A stretch of 64,000 nucleotides of DNA from Clostridium sp031626875 (lineage in GTDB: Bacteria > Bacillota > Clostridia > Clostridiales > Clostridiaceae). The stretch lies in NCBI RefSeq assembly GCF_031626875.1, contig NZ_JANDMF010000001.1, positions 1-64,000 of the forward strand. The letters are read 5' to 3'. Shown piece by piece: positions 16,298 to 25,632 of the stretch (position 1 is its first letter; each line of letters begins with the position of its first letter). Both the position numbers and the translations under genes were made by a program. Under the pieces are notes generated by a model, which saw nothing but the letters and a program-made list of their open reading frames with translations, was not told the DNA's origin and did no database searches.

Positions 16298-18361
16298 CTA
16301 TTTCTTTAAATCCTTTATTTTTTCAGTGGGATATTCTATCCTTTGATGATAAATTCCACTTAATGATTTCAAGAAACTTTTCCTTATTTTATTTAAATCT
16401 TTCAATGTTAAATCACAATTATCTAGCTGTCCAGTATAAAGCTTATCTTTAATTATATTATTAACCATTTCTTCAATTTTTCCTTTTGTAGGATCACTTA
16501 TTGACCTTACAGCCGCTTCTGTTGAATCAGCTAACATTATAAGTCCTGATTCTTTACTACTTGGTATTGGTCCTTTATACCTAAAATCTTCTTCTCTTAC
16601 TTCCTCTGGATGTTCAGAATTATTTTTTACAGTATAATAAAAATACTTAACCAATGTAGTGCCATGATGCTCTGCTATTATATCTTGCAAAACTTTAGGT
16701 AATTTATACTCCTTAGCTAGTTCTAAACCTTCCTTTACATGAGAAACTATAATAAGTGTACTTAAACTTGCATTTATTTTATTATGTGGATTATCTTTAC
16801 CAATTTGATTTTCTTTAAAGAAATATGGTCTTAAAGTTTTACCTACATCATGATAGTAAGATCCTATCCTTGTAACTACAGGATCTGCATCTACCTCTTC
16901 TGCTGCCATTTCTGCTAAATTAGCAACCATAACACTATGATGATAAGTACCTGGAGCTTCCATTAATAATTTTTTTAATAAAGGACTGTTCGGGTTACTA
17001 AGTTCTAATAATTTTAATGTAGTTACTATATCAAATGCACCTTCTAAAAATGGTAACAATCCAATAGCTAATATTCCAGATATAAATACACCCAAAACAG
17101 ACATCAATGTGTTTAAGAATATATCCGTAATATTACTTGACAATATTACCCCTACAGTAAAACTTGTAATACCACTTAAAGTTAAAATTATTACAGATGC
17201 ATATAATATATCATTTCTTTGTTGCAATTTTCTAAGAACTGTAGCTCCAAGTAACGCATTTAAAACAGCTAATATCATAATCGCTGGATTAAATTCTACT
17301 AAAGTTCCTATCAAAACAGCATTCAATGTACTTACAAACATAGACACCTTATAATTTACAAGTAATGTTATTAACATAGGTGCCCAAGCTAATGGAATTA
17401 AGTATGGAGATCCAATACTTATAACTCTTGCTAATCCCAAAGATACAACATTAAGTAAATTAATTAAAGCTAACATCTTTAAATTTGAATATATATTCTT
17501 ATGATTCTTATATATATAATAATGTTCTATATAAAGAATCACTCCTGAAAATGCTGCTAGCACTAGATATAATAACGCAAATCCTTTCCCTGTATTTTCA
17601 TTTAACAATCCTAAATCTGTTAAAATTTCAATCTGCCTTGCAGTAACAGGTTCACCCTCTTTTACAATGATCTGATTCTTTTTTATCAATACTTTATCAG
17701 TGCTTTTTTGAACTTCTTTCTTTTTTTCTTCTGTTTTTTGTTCATCATAAAAAAAGTTTGGTTGAATTTGTGCAGTAACTATTTTATTTAACAAAGAACT
17801 CAAATTTGAATCTAGTTTTAAATCATTTATTTTTTTAGATGCATCATCACGTGCTTCTGATAATCTATCCTTATTATCATTTTCTATGTTTTTTTCATAC
17901 ACACTATCAATTATCTTCGTTATATTGTCTTCTAATTCTGTTAATTTCTCCTTAGAAATAGAAATTAATATTTTACATTCACCATCAGCTAACTTTATTG
18001 GATCGTATTTTTGCAAAGATGAAACTTTCTCTGCCTCTTGCATAGATGTAGAATTAACATTAATAACTTTCTCAATAAGGCCTGTTAAATTTGATTGCGC
18101 TTGTTTTTTAACTTCTCCTTTTAAAGTAAATTGCTTATCAACACTTTCTAAAGCTTGTTTCAATTTCTCTTCTGAAGCTTTTTCATCCACGTATTCTCTA
18201 GGTGCTTTAATGTCACTTCGTGCGATTTCACCTTCACTTAAATCATATTTTTTAGGAGCAACTGAAGTAACCATTAATACAAAAATCCATAGAAATGTGA
18301 CTAAAAATAAAAATATCCTCTTTGTATCATGTTTAATGTTGAAATTATATTTCATTTTCAT
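16298..18361 (-). CDS. pgpH: 7TM-HD membrane protein, probable c-di-AMP phosphodiesterase (YqfF/PgpH)
   Basis: 687 residues. One N-terminal membrane segment (about 13-33) precedes an extracytoplasmic 7TMR-HDED region rich in charged helices (to about 265), then about six to seven membrane segments (about 265-450), then a cytosolic HD domain. The HD motif is in GTYHHSVMVANLAEMAAEE and SYYHDVGKTLRPYFF, with EHHGTTLVKYFYY further on. PgpH proteins cleave cyclic di-AMP to pApA. In Bacillus, phoH lies between yqfD and yqfF; here only 38 bases separate this start from the yqfD stop, so phoH is absent at this locus. Confidence 0.9.
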   Translation of the reverse strand: MKMKYNFNIKHDTKRIFLFLVTFLWIFVLMVTSVAPKKYDLSEGEIARSDIKAPREYVDEKASEEKLKQALESVDKQFTLKGEVKKQAQSNLTGLIEKVINVNSTSMQEAEKVSSLQKYDPIKLADGECKILISISKEKLTELEDNITKIIDSVYEKNIENDNKDRLSEARDDASKKINDLKLDSNLSSLLNKIVTAQIQPNFFYDEQKTEEKKKEVQKSTDKVLIKKNQIIVKEGEPVTARQIEILTDLGLLNENTGKGFALLYLVLAAFSGVILYIEHYYIYKNHKNIYSNLKMLALINLLNVVSLGLARVISIGSPYLIPLAWAPMLITLLVNYKVSMFVSTLNAVLIGTLVEFNPAIMILAVLNALLGATVLRKLQQRNDILYASVIILTLSGITSFTVGVILSSNITDIFLNTLMSVLGVFISGILAIGLLPFLEGAFDIVTTLKLLELSNPNSPLLKKLLMEAPGTYHHSVMVANLAEMAAEEVDADPVVTRIGSYYHDVGKTLRPYFFKENQIGKDNPHNKINASLSTLIIVSHVKEGLELAKEYKLPKVLQDIIAEHHGTTLVKYFYYTVKNNSEHPEEVREEDFRYKGPIPSSKESGLIMLADSTEAAVRSISDPTKGKIEEMVNNIIKDKLYTGQLDNCDLTLKDLNKIRKSFLKSLSGIYHQRIEYPTEKIKDLKK

Positions 18362-18399
18362 AATTAATGTATCTCACCCTCTTATCTATACCTGTCTAT

Positions 18400-19533
18400 T
18401 TAATTGTTAACTTTAGCTATATTCTGTTCTACTAAAAACATAACTTTAACCCTCATTTTTCCTTCTCCAATATCCTGTACATTAATTTCTTTATTTGATA
18501 TTTTAGCATCATTACTTAAAGTTTTTAATAAAGATTTCTCTAATTGACTTGCTGCTTTATTGACTTCTTCATTTTTTTCTTTATTAACTTCTTTTTCTTC
18601 TCGTTCATAATATAACACTTTACTAATAAATCCTTTATTAGTATCTATTTTATCATAATACTTAAACTTGTTTATAGCTTTTTTTAAGTAAATTTTTTTA
18701 CCCCAAAAATTAAGATATATATCACTATCTGTTTTCCCTGTCTTCTCAATCTTCTTACCACTCACCTGAATTTCCATCTCTTTTTCATAAAATGTATTTG
18801 CTATAACTGTGCCCTTTGCCGGAACTGCATATTCTTCCCCTTCCCTTCCTTGAACTCCGCTAATTAGAACCTCTCCTGCTTTTACTATATCACCAGGGTT
18901 TACCTTAGCTGTTCCTGAATTAACATATATCCTTTTTATTTCTCCATCTACTGCAGCAACGCATTCTCCTATAGGTGCACCAGTTATCTTAGGTGGTGTT
19001 ACTTTTTCTTCTATAACAATTTTTAAAGTTGACCCTTCTATTCTTGCACGTATCCATAGTATATCACTATTTATATCCTCTAATTTTTTCTCTAAAGAAT
19101 ATACATTTATATCACTCTTACCTATTCCAGGCTTTACTCCAAGTTCAGTAAGCTGTTTTCTAATTTCATAAGGTGCTATATTTTCCTTAGTTGATATCTC
19201 AATAGCCCAAATCTGAGTTGATAACAAATATAAACCGCATACAAAAATAGCTCCACCAATAATCAATGATATTTGTTTTTTCATTCTATAAATTATAAAT
19301 ATAAAGCCTTGTCTATTAACTACTTTTATTTTACCTTTACATTTTTTTACTGCTCTTTCTACCTCTTTGTAATCCTCATAATTTACTTCTAATCTAATAG
19401 TTGTAATATCACTTCTAACAGCTCTTGATACATTCACATTTTCTTTCCATAAAAGATTCAAAAATTTCTCAGGCATAGGCACACTAACATCTAAAGTAAT
19501 TTTCCCAGTTCTCATTTTATTTAATATCATCAT
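18400..19533 (-). CDS. yqfD: Sporulation protein YqfD
   Basis: 377 residues. A cytosolic N-terminal part (about 1-85) is followed by one membrane segment (about 88-108, QISLIIGGAIFVCGLYLL) and a large outer domain with FtsQ/POTRA-like sequence and repeated beta strands, e.g. APIGECVAAVDGEIKRIYVNSG and KVNPGDIVKAGEVLISG. The last 60 residues are charged and helical. YqfD is a sigma-E-controlled membrane protein of the mother cell, required in some clostridia and bacilli for normal spore formation. The ATG overlaps the yqfC stop (ATGA), so the two are coupled. Confidence 0.9.
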   Translation of the reverse strand: MMILNKMRTGKITLDVSVPMPEKFLNLLWKENVNVSRAVRSDITTIRLEVNYEDYKEVERAVKKCKGKIKVVNRQGFIFIIYRMKKQISLIIGGAIFVCGLYLLSTQIWAIEISTKENIAPYEIRKQLTELGVKPGIGKSDINVYSLEKKLEDINSDILWIRARIEGSTLKIVIEEKVTPPKITGAPIGECVAAVDGEIKRIYVNSGTAKVNPGDIVKAGEVLISGVQGREGEEYAVPAKGTVIANTFYEKEMEIQVSGKKIEKTGKTDSDIYLNFWGKKIYLKKAINKFKYYDKIDTNKGFISKVLYYEREEKEVNKEKNEEVNKAASQLEKSLLKTLSNDAKISNKEINVQDIGEGKMRVKVMFLVEQNIAKVNN

Positions 19534-19844
19534 AATTGGTTACCTTCATAAAAAATCGCTTTAAAACTTCCACTTATTGTTATAGTGTCCCCGCCTATGT
19601 ATAGTATCTCGAAACTACTCCCTTGTATTTTTATAATTCCTACTCTTGAATTAATTCTTATCTCATTTTTTTCAAAAGATACTATACCTTTATGATTTTC
19701 AATAATAATTTCTTTGTCTCCTGTTACTATAATCTTTGGTATATCCAAAATCAAATCTTTTGGAATTTTAAATTTTTCAATGATAGCTTCTTTATTTTTA
19801 TTTTTTTTGCTCTCCACCTTAATCTCCCTAATTATTTCTATCAT
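19530..19844 (-). CDS. yqfC: Sporulation protein YqfC
   Basis: 104 residues, normal size. This small YabP/YqfC-type protein is made nearly entirely of short beta strands (LILDIPKIIVTGDKEIIIENHKGIVSF). It always pairs with yqfD and is sigma-E-controlled in Bacillus; biochemical role unknown. A short helical N-terminus rich in Lys precedes the strands. It opens the yqfC-yqfD-pgpH-ybeY run. Confidence 0.9.
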   Translation of the reverse strand: MIEIIREIKVESKKNKNKEAIIEKFKIPKDLILDIPKIIVTGDKEIIIENHKGIVSFEKNEIRINSRVGIIKIQGSSFEILYIGGDTITISGSFKAIFYEGNQL

Positions 19845-19876
19845 TGTAATTTATGTTTGAATACAAAAAAAAATAA

Positions 19877-19904
19877 CAAAAAGAACTCCTAAGAGTTCTT
19901 TTGC
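19877..19904 (-). terminator. Terminator after yqeY
   Basis: A ten-to-eleven-base stem (AAAAGAACTC and complement) with a 4-nt loop directly follows the yqeY stop on the minus strand and runs into TTTTTGTTATTTTTTTTT. It separates the rpsU-yqeY unit from the sporulation genes yqfC-yqfD. Confidence 0.85.
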
Positions 19905-20356
19905 TATTTATTAGTTAAATATTCTTTAACGAATTGACTCACAAGTTTGCCGTCAGCTTTGCCTAATGTCTTAGGTCTAACTAAAGCCATAACTTTTCCC
20001 ATGTCTTTTATGCTACTAGCGCCCGCTTCTATAGCTGATTCTTCTACTATTTTTTTAATTTCTACTTCACTTAACTGCTGAGGAAGGTATTCTAGCAAGA
20101 TTTCTATTTCAGCTTTATTCTGATCTACCAAATCCTGTCTATTTCCCTTTTCGAATTCAAGCATAGCTTCTCTTCTCTGCTTGACTTCTCTTGCTAATAT
20201 TTCAATAGTTTCTCCATCTTCAACTTTTCTATTATCAGTTTTTTCAACCAATAATATAGCTGATTTTGCAGTACTTATCACATTAGCTTTAAATTTATCT
20301 TTAGATTTCAATGCAGCTTTCCAATCTTCTTGAAGTCTCTCTTTTATTGTTGGCAT
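19904..20356 (-). CDS. yqeY: GatB/YqeY-domain protein
   Basis: 150 residues starting at PTIKERLQEDWKAALKSKDK after Met; the ATG used has AGAAGG seven bases ahead, while the longer frame opens at a TTG inside that site. YqeY is the free-standing form of the tail domain of GatB and may bind tRNA; the cellular role is not established. Typical motifs are NRKVEDGETIEILAREVKQR, LLEYLPQQLSEVE and VMALVRPKTLGKADGKLVS. It is directly behind rpsU, the same pair seen widely in Firmicutes. Confidence 0.92.
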   Translation of the reverse strand: MPTIKERLQEDWKAALKSKDKFKANVISTAKSAILLVEKTDNRKVEDGETIEILAREVKQRREAMLEFEKGNRQDLVDQNKAEIEILLEYLPQQLSEVEIKKIVEESAIEAGASSIKDMGKVMALVRPKTLGKADGKLVSQFVKEYLTNK

Positions 20357-20386
20357 ATCTATACCTTCTTTCAAAAAGAAATTGTT

Positions 20387-20563
20387 CTACTTGAACTTTC
20401 TCTTTCTAGCAGCTTCTGATTTCTTTTTTTTCTTTACGCTTGGCTTTTCGTAATGTTCTCTCTTCCTAACTTCTGAAAGAACTCCAGCTCTAGCACATTT
20501 TCTTTTAAATCTTCTTAACGCACTTTCTAGTGTTTCGTTTTCTCCAACTTTTATCTCTGACAT
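20387..20563 (-). CDS. rpsU: 30S ribosomal protein S21
   Basis: 58 residues: begins SEIKVGENETLESALRRF after Met and ends RKRKFK. Highly basic, with the S21 pattern ALRRFKRKCARAGVLSEVRK and a poly-Lys C-terminal part. S21 sits on the small subunit near the anti-Shine-Dalgarno region and helps initiation. An ATG follows a strong GGAGGGAGG ribosome site. It is preceded by a good sigma-A promoter and followed after 30 bases by yqeY. Confidence 0.97.
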   Translation of the reverse strand: MSEIKVGENETLESALRRFKRKCARAGVLSEVRKREHYEKPSVKKKKKSEAARKRKFK

Positions 20564-20633
20564 TAATTATCCCTCCCTCCGCTAGCTAAAATCTCTAATT
20601 CAACTCAGCTACGGGCTTAATAACACACGATAT

Positions 20634-20663
20634 ATTATACAATGATTCTCTTACTGATGTCAA
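20634..20663 (-). promoter_or_regulatory. Sigma-A promoter for rpsU-yqeY
   Basis: On the minus strand TTGACA (20658-20663) and TATAAT (20634-20639) are separated by 18 bases, and a TG precedes the -10. The transcript would have a leader of about 65 bases before the S21 start. Confidence 0.8.
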
Positions 20664-20688
20664 TAACTCTAATGAATTTATAGTAATT

Positions 20689-21033
20689 TTAACCTAATGA
20701 AAAATTTAATGCTTTTCCACCTAATACATGAAAATGAATATGATGTACTGTTTGACCTCCATCTTTTCCTGTATTATTAATTATTCTATAACCAGTTTTG
20801 TCAATTCCTAGTTCACTAACTAGTTTATTAATCGTTAGGAAAATATGTGAAATTATTTCTACATTATCTTCATTTATTGAATTTGCACTTTCAATATGCT
20901 CTTTTGGTATTACCAAAAAATGTGTTGGTGCTTCTGGGTTTATATCATAAAAAGCATATACTTTGTCATCTTCATATATTTTCTTGCTAGAAATTTCTCC
21001 TTTGATTATTTTGCAAAAAATACAATTTTCCAT
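20689..21033 (-). CDS. HIT-family nucleotide-binding hydrolase (HinT-like)
   Basis: 114 residues, standard length. The active-site histidine triad is His98-Ile-His100-Phe-His102 in VHHIHFHVLGGK; CIFCKIIKGEI at the start is also typical. Close relatives hydrolyse AMP- or GMP-linked phosphoramidates and act on aminoacyl adenylates. ATG after AAAGGGGGTG. It lies between mtaB and rpsU; the Bacillus block has a different gene (yqeW) at this point. Confidence 0.92.
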   Translation of the reverse strand: MENCIFCKIIKGEISSKKIYEDDKVYAFYDINPEAPTHFLVIPKEHIESANSINEDNVEIISHIFLTINKLVSELGIDKTGYRIINNTGKDGGQTVHHIHFHVLGGKALNFSLG

Positions 21034-21052
21034 AAATTCACCCCCTTTAAAG

Positions 21053-22360
21053 TTATTTTAAATATGTAGCAACCGCATAATCATCAGCAGCTTCTTCTAT
21101 CTTACAATTTATTATTTGACCTTTTATGTTTTCATCAATTCCATGAACTTCAACTTTTATATAATTTCTAGTATATCCTTCATAGATACCTTGTTTATCT
21201 TTAACTTCTTGTTCTATTAATACATCTAAAGTTTTCCCAATATATCTTTTTGTAAACTCCTTTTCATTTTTATTATTTAAATCTATTAAAGCTTTACTTC
21301 TTATTTCTTTTTTATTGCCATCTACTTGATTTTCCATATCAGCAGCTTTTGTGCCCTTTCTTGGGCTATATTTAAACACATGTGTTTTAGTAAGTTTAAG
21401 TCTAGTTAAAAAGTCATATGTTTCATTAAATTCCTCTTCTGTTTCTCCTGGAAATCCAACTATAACATCAGTAGTAATAGAAACATCTTTAATATTTTCC
21501 CTTAGAACATTAACTATATTTTCATATTCCTCTGCACTATATCTTCTATTCATCCTCTTTAATGTAGCATTACATCCACTTTGAAGCGACAAATGAAACT
21601 GAGGACATAATTTTTTCATATTCTTAATCTTCCCTACTACTTCTGGTGTAAAGAATGCTGGTTCTATAGATCCTATTCTAACTCTCTCAATACCTTCTAG
21701 CTTTTCTATTTGTTCTAAAAGGTCTACAAGTGTTACAGTTCCTTCTAAATCCACTCCATATGAGGCTGTATGAATTCCTGATAATATTATTTCCTTAAAG
21801 CCATGTTCACTTAATTTATTAATTTCTTCTATTACCTTTTTAGGATCTTTTGAACAAACAGACCCTCTTGCATATGGTATTAAGCAAAAAGTACAAAATC
21901 TATTACATCCATCTTGTATTTTTAAGAATGCCCTAGTTTTATCTTGATATTCTTCAATATTAAGTTCCTCAAACTTATTATTTTTCAAAACGCCATCTAC
22001 ATGAACTTGGACTTCTTTTTCATCTTTTGCCTTATTAACATAGTATACCACATCTCCCTTATTTCTGGTACCCAATACAACATCCACACCATCTATTGCT
22101 GAAACTTCTCCAGGAGCCATTTGCGAGTAGCAACCTACCACAGCTATAATAGCATTTTCATTCAACCTTCTAGCTCTTCCTATTATTTGTCTAGATTTTT
22201 TATCTCCCATATTTGTTACTGTACAAGTATTTATAACATATACATCAGCTACTTCTGAAAAATCTTTTACTTCATAACCATCTCTAATAAACTTTTCTGC
22301 CATAGCTTCTGATTCATATTGATTTACCCTACATCCTAATGTAGCAAATGCAACTTTCAT
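21053..22360 (-). CDS. mtaB: tRNA t6A37 methylthiotransferase
   Basis: 435 residues from the internal ATG, which has TAGGAGGAAAAG ahead; the longer frame adds 20 residues without a ribosome site. MtaB converts t6A at tRNA position 37 to ms2t6A using radical SAM chemistry and two iron-sulfur clusters. The N-terminal cluster Cys are in TLGCRVNQYESE, NTCTV and VGCYSQ. The radical-SAM motif CNRFCTFCLIPYARG (C-x3-C-x2-C) follows, then TDVIVGFPGETEEEF. The last 65 residues form a TRAM domain. Next to hinT and, in the Bacillus order, rsmE; here the plus-strand yhgE gene splits mtaB from rsmE. Confidence 0.95.
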   Translation of the reverse strand: MKVAFATLGCRVNQYESEAMAEKFIRDGYEVKDFSEVADVYVINTCTVTNMGDKKSRQIIGRARRLNENAIIAVVGCYSQMAPGEVSAIDGVDVVLGTRNKGDVVYYVNKAKDEKEVQVHVDGVLKNNKFEELNIEEYQDKTRAFLKIQDGCNRFCTFCLIPYARGSVCSKDPKKVIEEINKLSEHGFKEIILSGIHTASYGVDLEGTVTLVDLLEQIEKLEGIERVRIGSIEPAFFTPEVVGKIKNMKKLCPQFHLSLQSGCNATLKRMNRRYSAEEYENIVNVLRENIKDVSITTDVIVGFPGETEEEFNETYDFLTRLKLTKTHVFKYSPRKGTKAADMENQVDGNKKEIRSKALIDLNNKNEKEFTKRYIGKTLDVLIEQEVKDKQGIYEGYTRNYIKVEVHGIDENIKGQIINCKIEEAADDYAVATYLK

Positions 22361-22653
22361 TAAACTTTTCCTCCTAAGTCCATTTTGGACACTATATATA
22401 ATATCTTCAAAGTATATCATTATTTATTGTTTTATTTCAACATAGTATTTTTTAATTGATATAAAATCATTTATTTTTGATATTAGTTTTAGCGAAACCA
22501 TTATCCAAATATTGTTTTGCTGCTTAATTTTTAGTATAATACCTGGTATGTATTTCAATAAATGTAACTTTATTTAATTGAAGTTATATTTTAAAACTTA
22601 CTTCATTTTATACATATATATTCAAATTTTTAATATACGAGGAGACAAGCATA

Positions 22654-25539
22654 GTGATAAAAAATAGTATAAAAAACGTCTTTAGAATTTACAAAAATGA
22701 CATGAGAAAAGTAATAAGCAATTGGGTTGCAATAGTTATTTTGTTAGGGCTTTCATTACTTCCATCATTATATGCATGGGTAAATATAGGAGCCTCATGG
22801 GATCCTTATAGTAATACAAGTGGGATTAAGGTTGGAATAGTAGATCTGGATAAAGGATCATCAATTAGGGGCAAAACCATTGAAATTGGACAGAATATCG
22901 AAAATTCTCTAAAAGGAAATAATAAATTAGGATGGGTATTTTTTGATAACGAAGATTCCGGAAAAGCTGCAGTAGAAGAAGGGAATGTATATGCAACCAT
23001 AATAATTCCAGAAGATTTTTCCCATGATATCAGTACTGTATTAGATAGTCAACCAGTAAAACCCAAATTAGAATATTATGTTAACGAAAAAATAAATGCT
23101 ATTGCACCTAAGATGACTGATTCAGGTGTAACAACTATTCAAAAACAAATCACCTCATCTTTTGTAGACACTGCTATAAAGGAAGTTTTTGAAATTTTTA
23201 ATCAGTTAGGTGTTGAATTAAACAATTATTATCCACAGATAGAAAAATATAAAGTAAAATTATTTGAACTAGATGAAAAATTTCCTACTCTATATGACAA
23301 ATTTGATAAAATAATTAGCACTGCAAATAATGGTCTTGTTCAATTAGATAGTAAAAATCAAGACGTCAATGATATGCAAGAGGTTTTAGAAGAATTAACA
23401 AACTTCATGGATGATATTAACAAAACCTTTTCCACTGCTAACGAAAATGTAACTAATAACGAACCCCAAATAAGAGAAAATATGGCCCTAATTGAATCTA
23501 TTTTATCAAATACATCAAAGACTACAAAAGAACTAGAAGAAAATACTGTTACAAATAAACCTGAAGTCATAAATGATTTAAATAATTCAATAGATGACCT
23601 AAGCCAATTGAAAAATAAATTAGATTCTACAGCTACTAAAATTGAACAAACCGGAATTGATATTTCTGGTGAAATAAAAGAAAAAACTAATTCAATTTCG
23701 AATACTATTAAGGATGATGAAGAACTTCTAAAAAAATTAAAAGAAAATATTACAAATGGACAAGCAGATACTAATGCAATTTTGGCCAATTTAATATCAA
23801 CAAGTGATAGTTTAGCAACTCAAATTAATGATTTAAATGTATTAGTTGACAATTCTTTTGATAGTACAGATAAAACATTAAAAAGCATGGAAACTGTATG
23901 TGATAATATAGATAGCATATTAGTGCTATTACCATCACAAACAGACTCAATAAAAACGCAAATAAATAACTTGATTAATACAACACAAAATCAAATAAAA
24001 AATCTTCAAGATAAATATCCTAGTGTTCCTCTTGGAGAACTTTCTAAAACATTAGAAAGTATTCAACAGTCTTTAAACAACAGCACAACAGAACAGCAAA
24101 TTCAAGATTTAATTAAAAATTTGACAAATTTAAATACTCAATCAAAAAAATCTATATCAAATCTTGATAAAGATTTAGAAAAACAAAAAATAGCTATAGA
24201 TAATAATTTATCACAAATGGCTGAAACAACAAAAACTGTATCAAGAGTTTGTACAAATTTACAAAACACTATAAATTCAAACTTACCAGATATCATTAAA
24301 AAACTAGATTCTACTATATCCAATCTAGGAAAAGCAGATACTGAAATTAAAAGTTATAGTGAAACTTTATCTTCCACTATATCTAATGATTCAACCACTA
24401 TAGGATATGATATAAAAAACATTTCTCCTAAATTAGATGAATTAAAAAATATTCTTACTGATTTAAGAAACAAGGTACAAAATCATGATAACGTAGAACA
24501 ATTATTAAGTGATCTAAACGAATTAACATTTAATATGGATACATCAATACAAAAGATTATTGCAAATTTAGACGGTAACATATTACCAACAATTGAAAGT
24601 TATTTGAAATCCTCTGCAAAATTTGCACTAGATATGAAAAATATCATTTCTGATACAAATAAAGATTTAGACCAATTTAAAAACCTATTAGATTCTATAA
24701 AGAAAAATGGAACCATTACTGTAGATGAGTTAAATAATATAAAAAGTAAAGTACCTAATGTTCAAAAAAACTTAGATACTATAACAGAGAAAATAAAAGA
24801 ATTTGAGAAAACTTCAAGTTTAGAAGATATAATAAACACACTTACAAAAGACGGAAACACAGAAGGAGACTTTATTTCACAACCTGTTGAACTAAACTCC
24901 CATAAAATATATCCTATTGCTAATTATGGTTCAGCAATGACACCATTCTACTCAACATTAAGCCTATGGGTAGGTGCATTGATATTAACAGCACTACTTA
25001 CCACTAAAGCTAAAAATGCTAATTTTGAAGTTACTCCTAAAGAAGAGTTTTTTGGCAAATATTTATTTTTTTCTACCTTTGCTGCTTTGCAAGGTTTAAT
25101 AGTATGTCTAGGAGATATATTCTTCTTGGGAGTAAAAGCCTCGCAATCAGGTTTGCTTGTATTTTTGGGTGTTTTCTGCAGTTTAGTTTTTTCAATGATA
25201 GTTTACTCACTGGTTTCAGTCTTTGGAAATGTTGGAAAAGCTACTGGTGTTGTGTTTATGGTAATACAGTTAGCTGGTTCAGGGGGAACCTTCCCAATCG
25301 AAGTAACCCCAAATTTTTTTCAAATAGTATATTCCCTTTTACCATTTACTTATGCTATAAGTGCTATGAGAGAAGCTATTGGCGGAGTTGTATTTAGCAC
25401 CTTATTAAAGGATTTTGGAGTTCTTATAGGATATTTTTTATTATTTATGATTATTGGCATAACACTAAAAAAATGGGTAAACAAAATATTAAATGTTCTT
25501 AATCATAAACTTGGTGAATCAGGTGTTGTAGAACACTAA
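22654..25539 (+). CDS. YhgE/Pip-family large membrane protein
   Basis: 961 residues, GTG start nine bases after GAGGAG. The N-terminus is NDMRKVISNWVAIVILLGLSLLPSLYAW-like: one membrane helix (about 20-42) followed by the conserved NIGASWDPY. About 700 residues of Asn/Ser/Lys-rich helical sequence follow, full of coiled-coil heptads (repeated NLxxxI/DLxKN patterns), predicted to lie outside. Five to six membrane segments (about 770-945) with the ABC-2-like SAMTPFYSTLSLWVGALIL and AGSGGTFPIEVTPNFFQ end the protein. Relatives include the Lactococcus phage-infection protein Pip and Bacillus YhgE/YueB (phage SPP1 receptor); some sit with type VII secretion genes, but none are visible here. It stands alone, opposite to its neighbours, and ends in its own terminator. 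Confidence 0.88.
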   Translation: MIKNSIKNVFRIYKNDMRKVISNWVAIVILLGLSLLPSLYAWVNIGASWDPYSNTSGIKVGIVDLDKGSSIRGKTIEIGQNIENSLKGNNKLGWVFFDNEDSGKAAVEEGNVYATIIIPEDFSHDISTVLDSQPVKPKLEYYVNEKINAIAPKMTDSGVTTIQKQITSSFVDTAIKEVFEIFNQLGVELNNYYPQIEKYKVKLFELDEKFPTLYDKFDKIISTANNGLVQLDSKNQDVNDMQEVLEELTNFMDDINKTFSTANENVTNNEPQIRENMALIESILSNTSKTTKELEENTVTNKPEVINDLNNSIDDLSQLKNKLDSTATKIEQTGIDISGEIKEKTNSISNTIKDDEELLKKLKENITNGQADTNAILANLISTSDSLATQINDLNVLVDNSFDSTDKTLKSMETVCDNIDSILVLLPSQTDSIKTQINNLINTTQNQIKNLQDKYPSVPLGELSKTLESIQQSLNNSTTEQQIQDLIKNLTNLNTQSKKSISNLDKDLEKQKIAIDNNLSQMAETTKTVSRVCTNLQNTINSNLPDIIKKLDSTISNLGKADTEIKSYSETLSSTISNDSTTIGYDIKNISPKLDELKNILTDLRNKVQNHDNVEQLLSDLNELTFNMDTSIQKIIANLDGNILPTIESYLKSSAKFALDMKNIISDTNKDLDQFKNLLDSIKKNGTITVDELNNIKSKVPNVQKNLDTITEKIKEFEKTSSLEDIINTLTKDGNTEGDFISQPVELNSHKIYPIANYGSAMTPFYSTLSLWVGALILTALLTTKAKNANFEVTPKEEFFGKYLFFSTFAALQGLIVCLGDIFFLGVKASQSGLLVFLGVFCSLVFSMIVYSLVSVFGNVGKATGVVFMVIQLAGSGGTFPIEVTPNFFQIVYSLLPFTYAISAMREAIGGVVFSTLLKDFGVLIGYFLLFMIIGITLKKWVNKILNVLNHKLGESGVVEH

Positions 25540-25562
25540 TTATTCTAAGAAAGAAATTCTAT

Positions 25563-25615
25563 GAAAAAAAACAGTCTTCTATAATAAAAGTCATTATAGA
25601 GGACTGTTTTTTAAT
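25563..25615. terminator. Terminator between yhgE/pip gene and rsmE
   Basis: An 18-base imperfect-free arm AAAACAGTCTTCTATAAT pairs with its complement across a 7-nt loop and is followed by TTTTTT on the plus strand. The A run on the other side lets it work for rsmE as well. Confidence 0.85.
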
Positions 25616-25632
25616 ATTTTCCATGCAATTTA

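Noticed and set aside
17886..18410. 174-residue plus-strand frame
   Set aside because: Antisense to pgpH start; no ribosome site and biased composition.
23358..23789. 143-residue minus-strand frame
   Set aside because: Antisense shadow of the coiled-coil part of the YhgE/Pip protein, made of Phe/Ser/Val runs.
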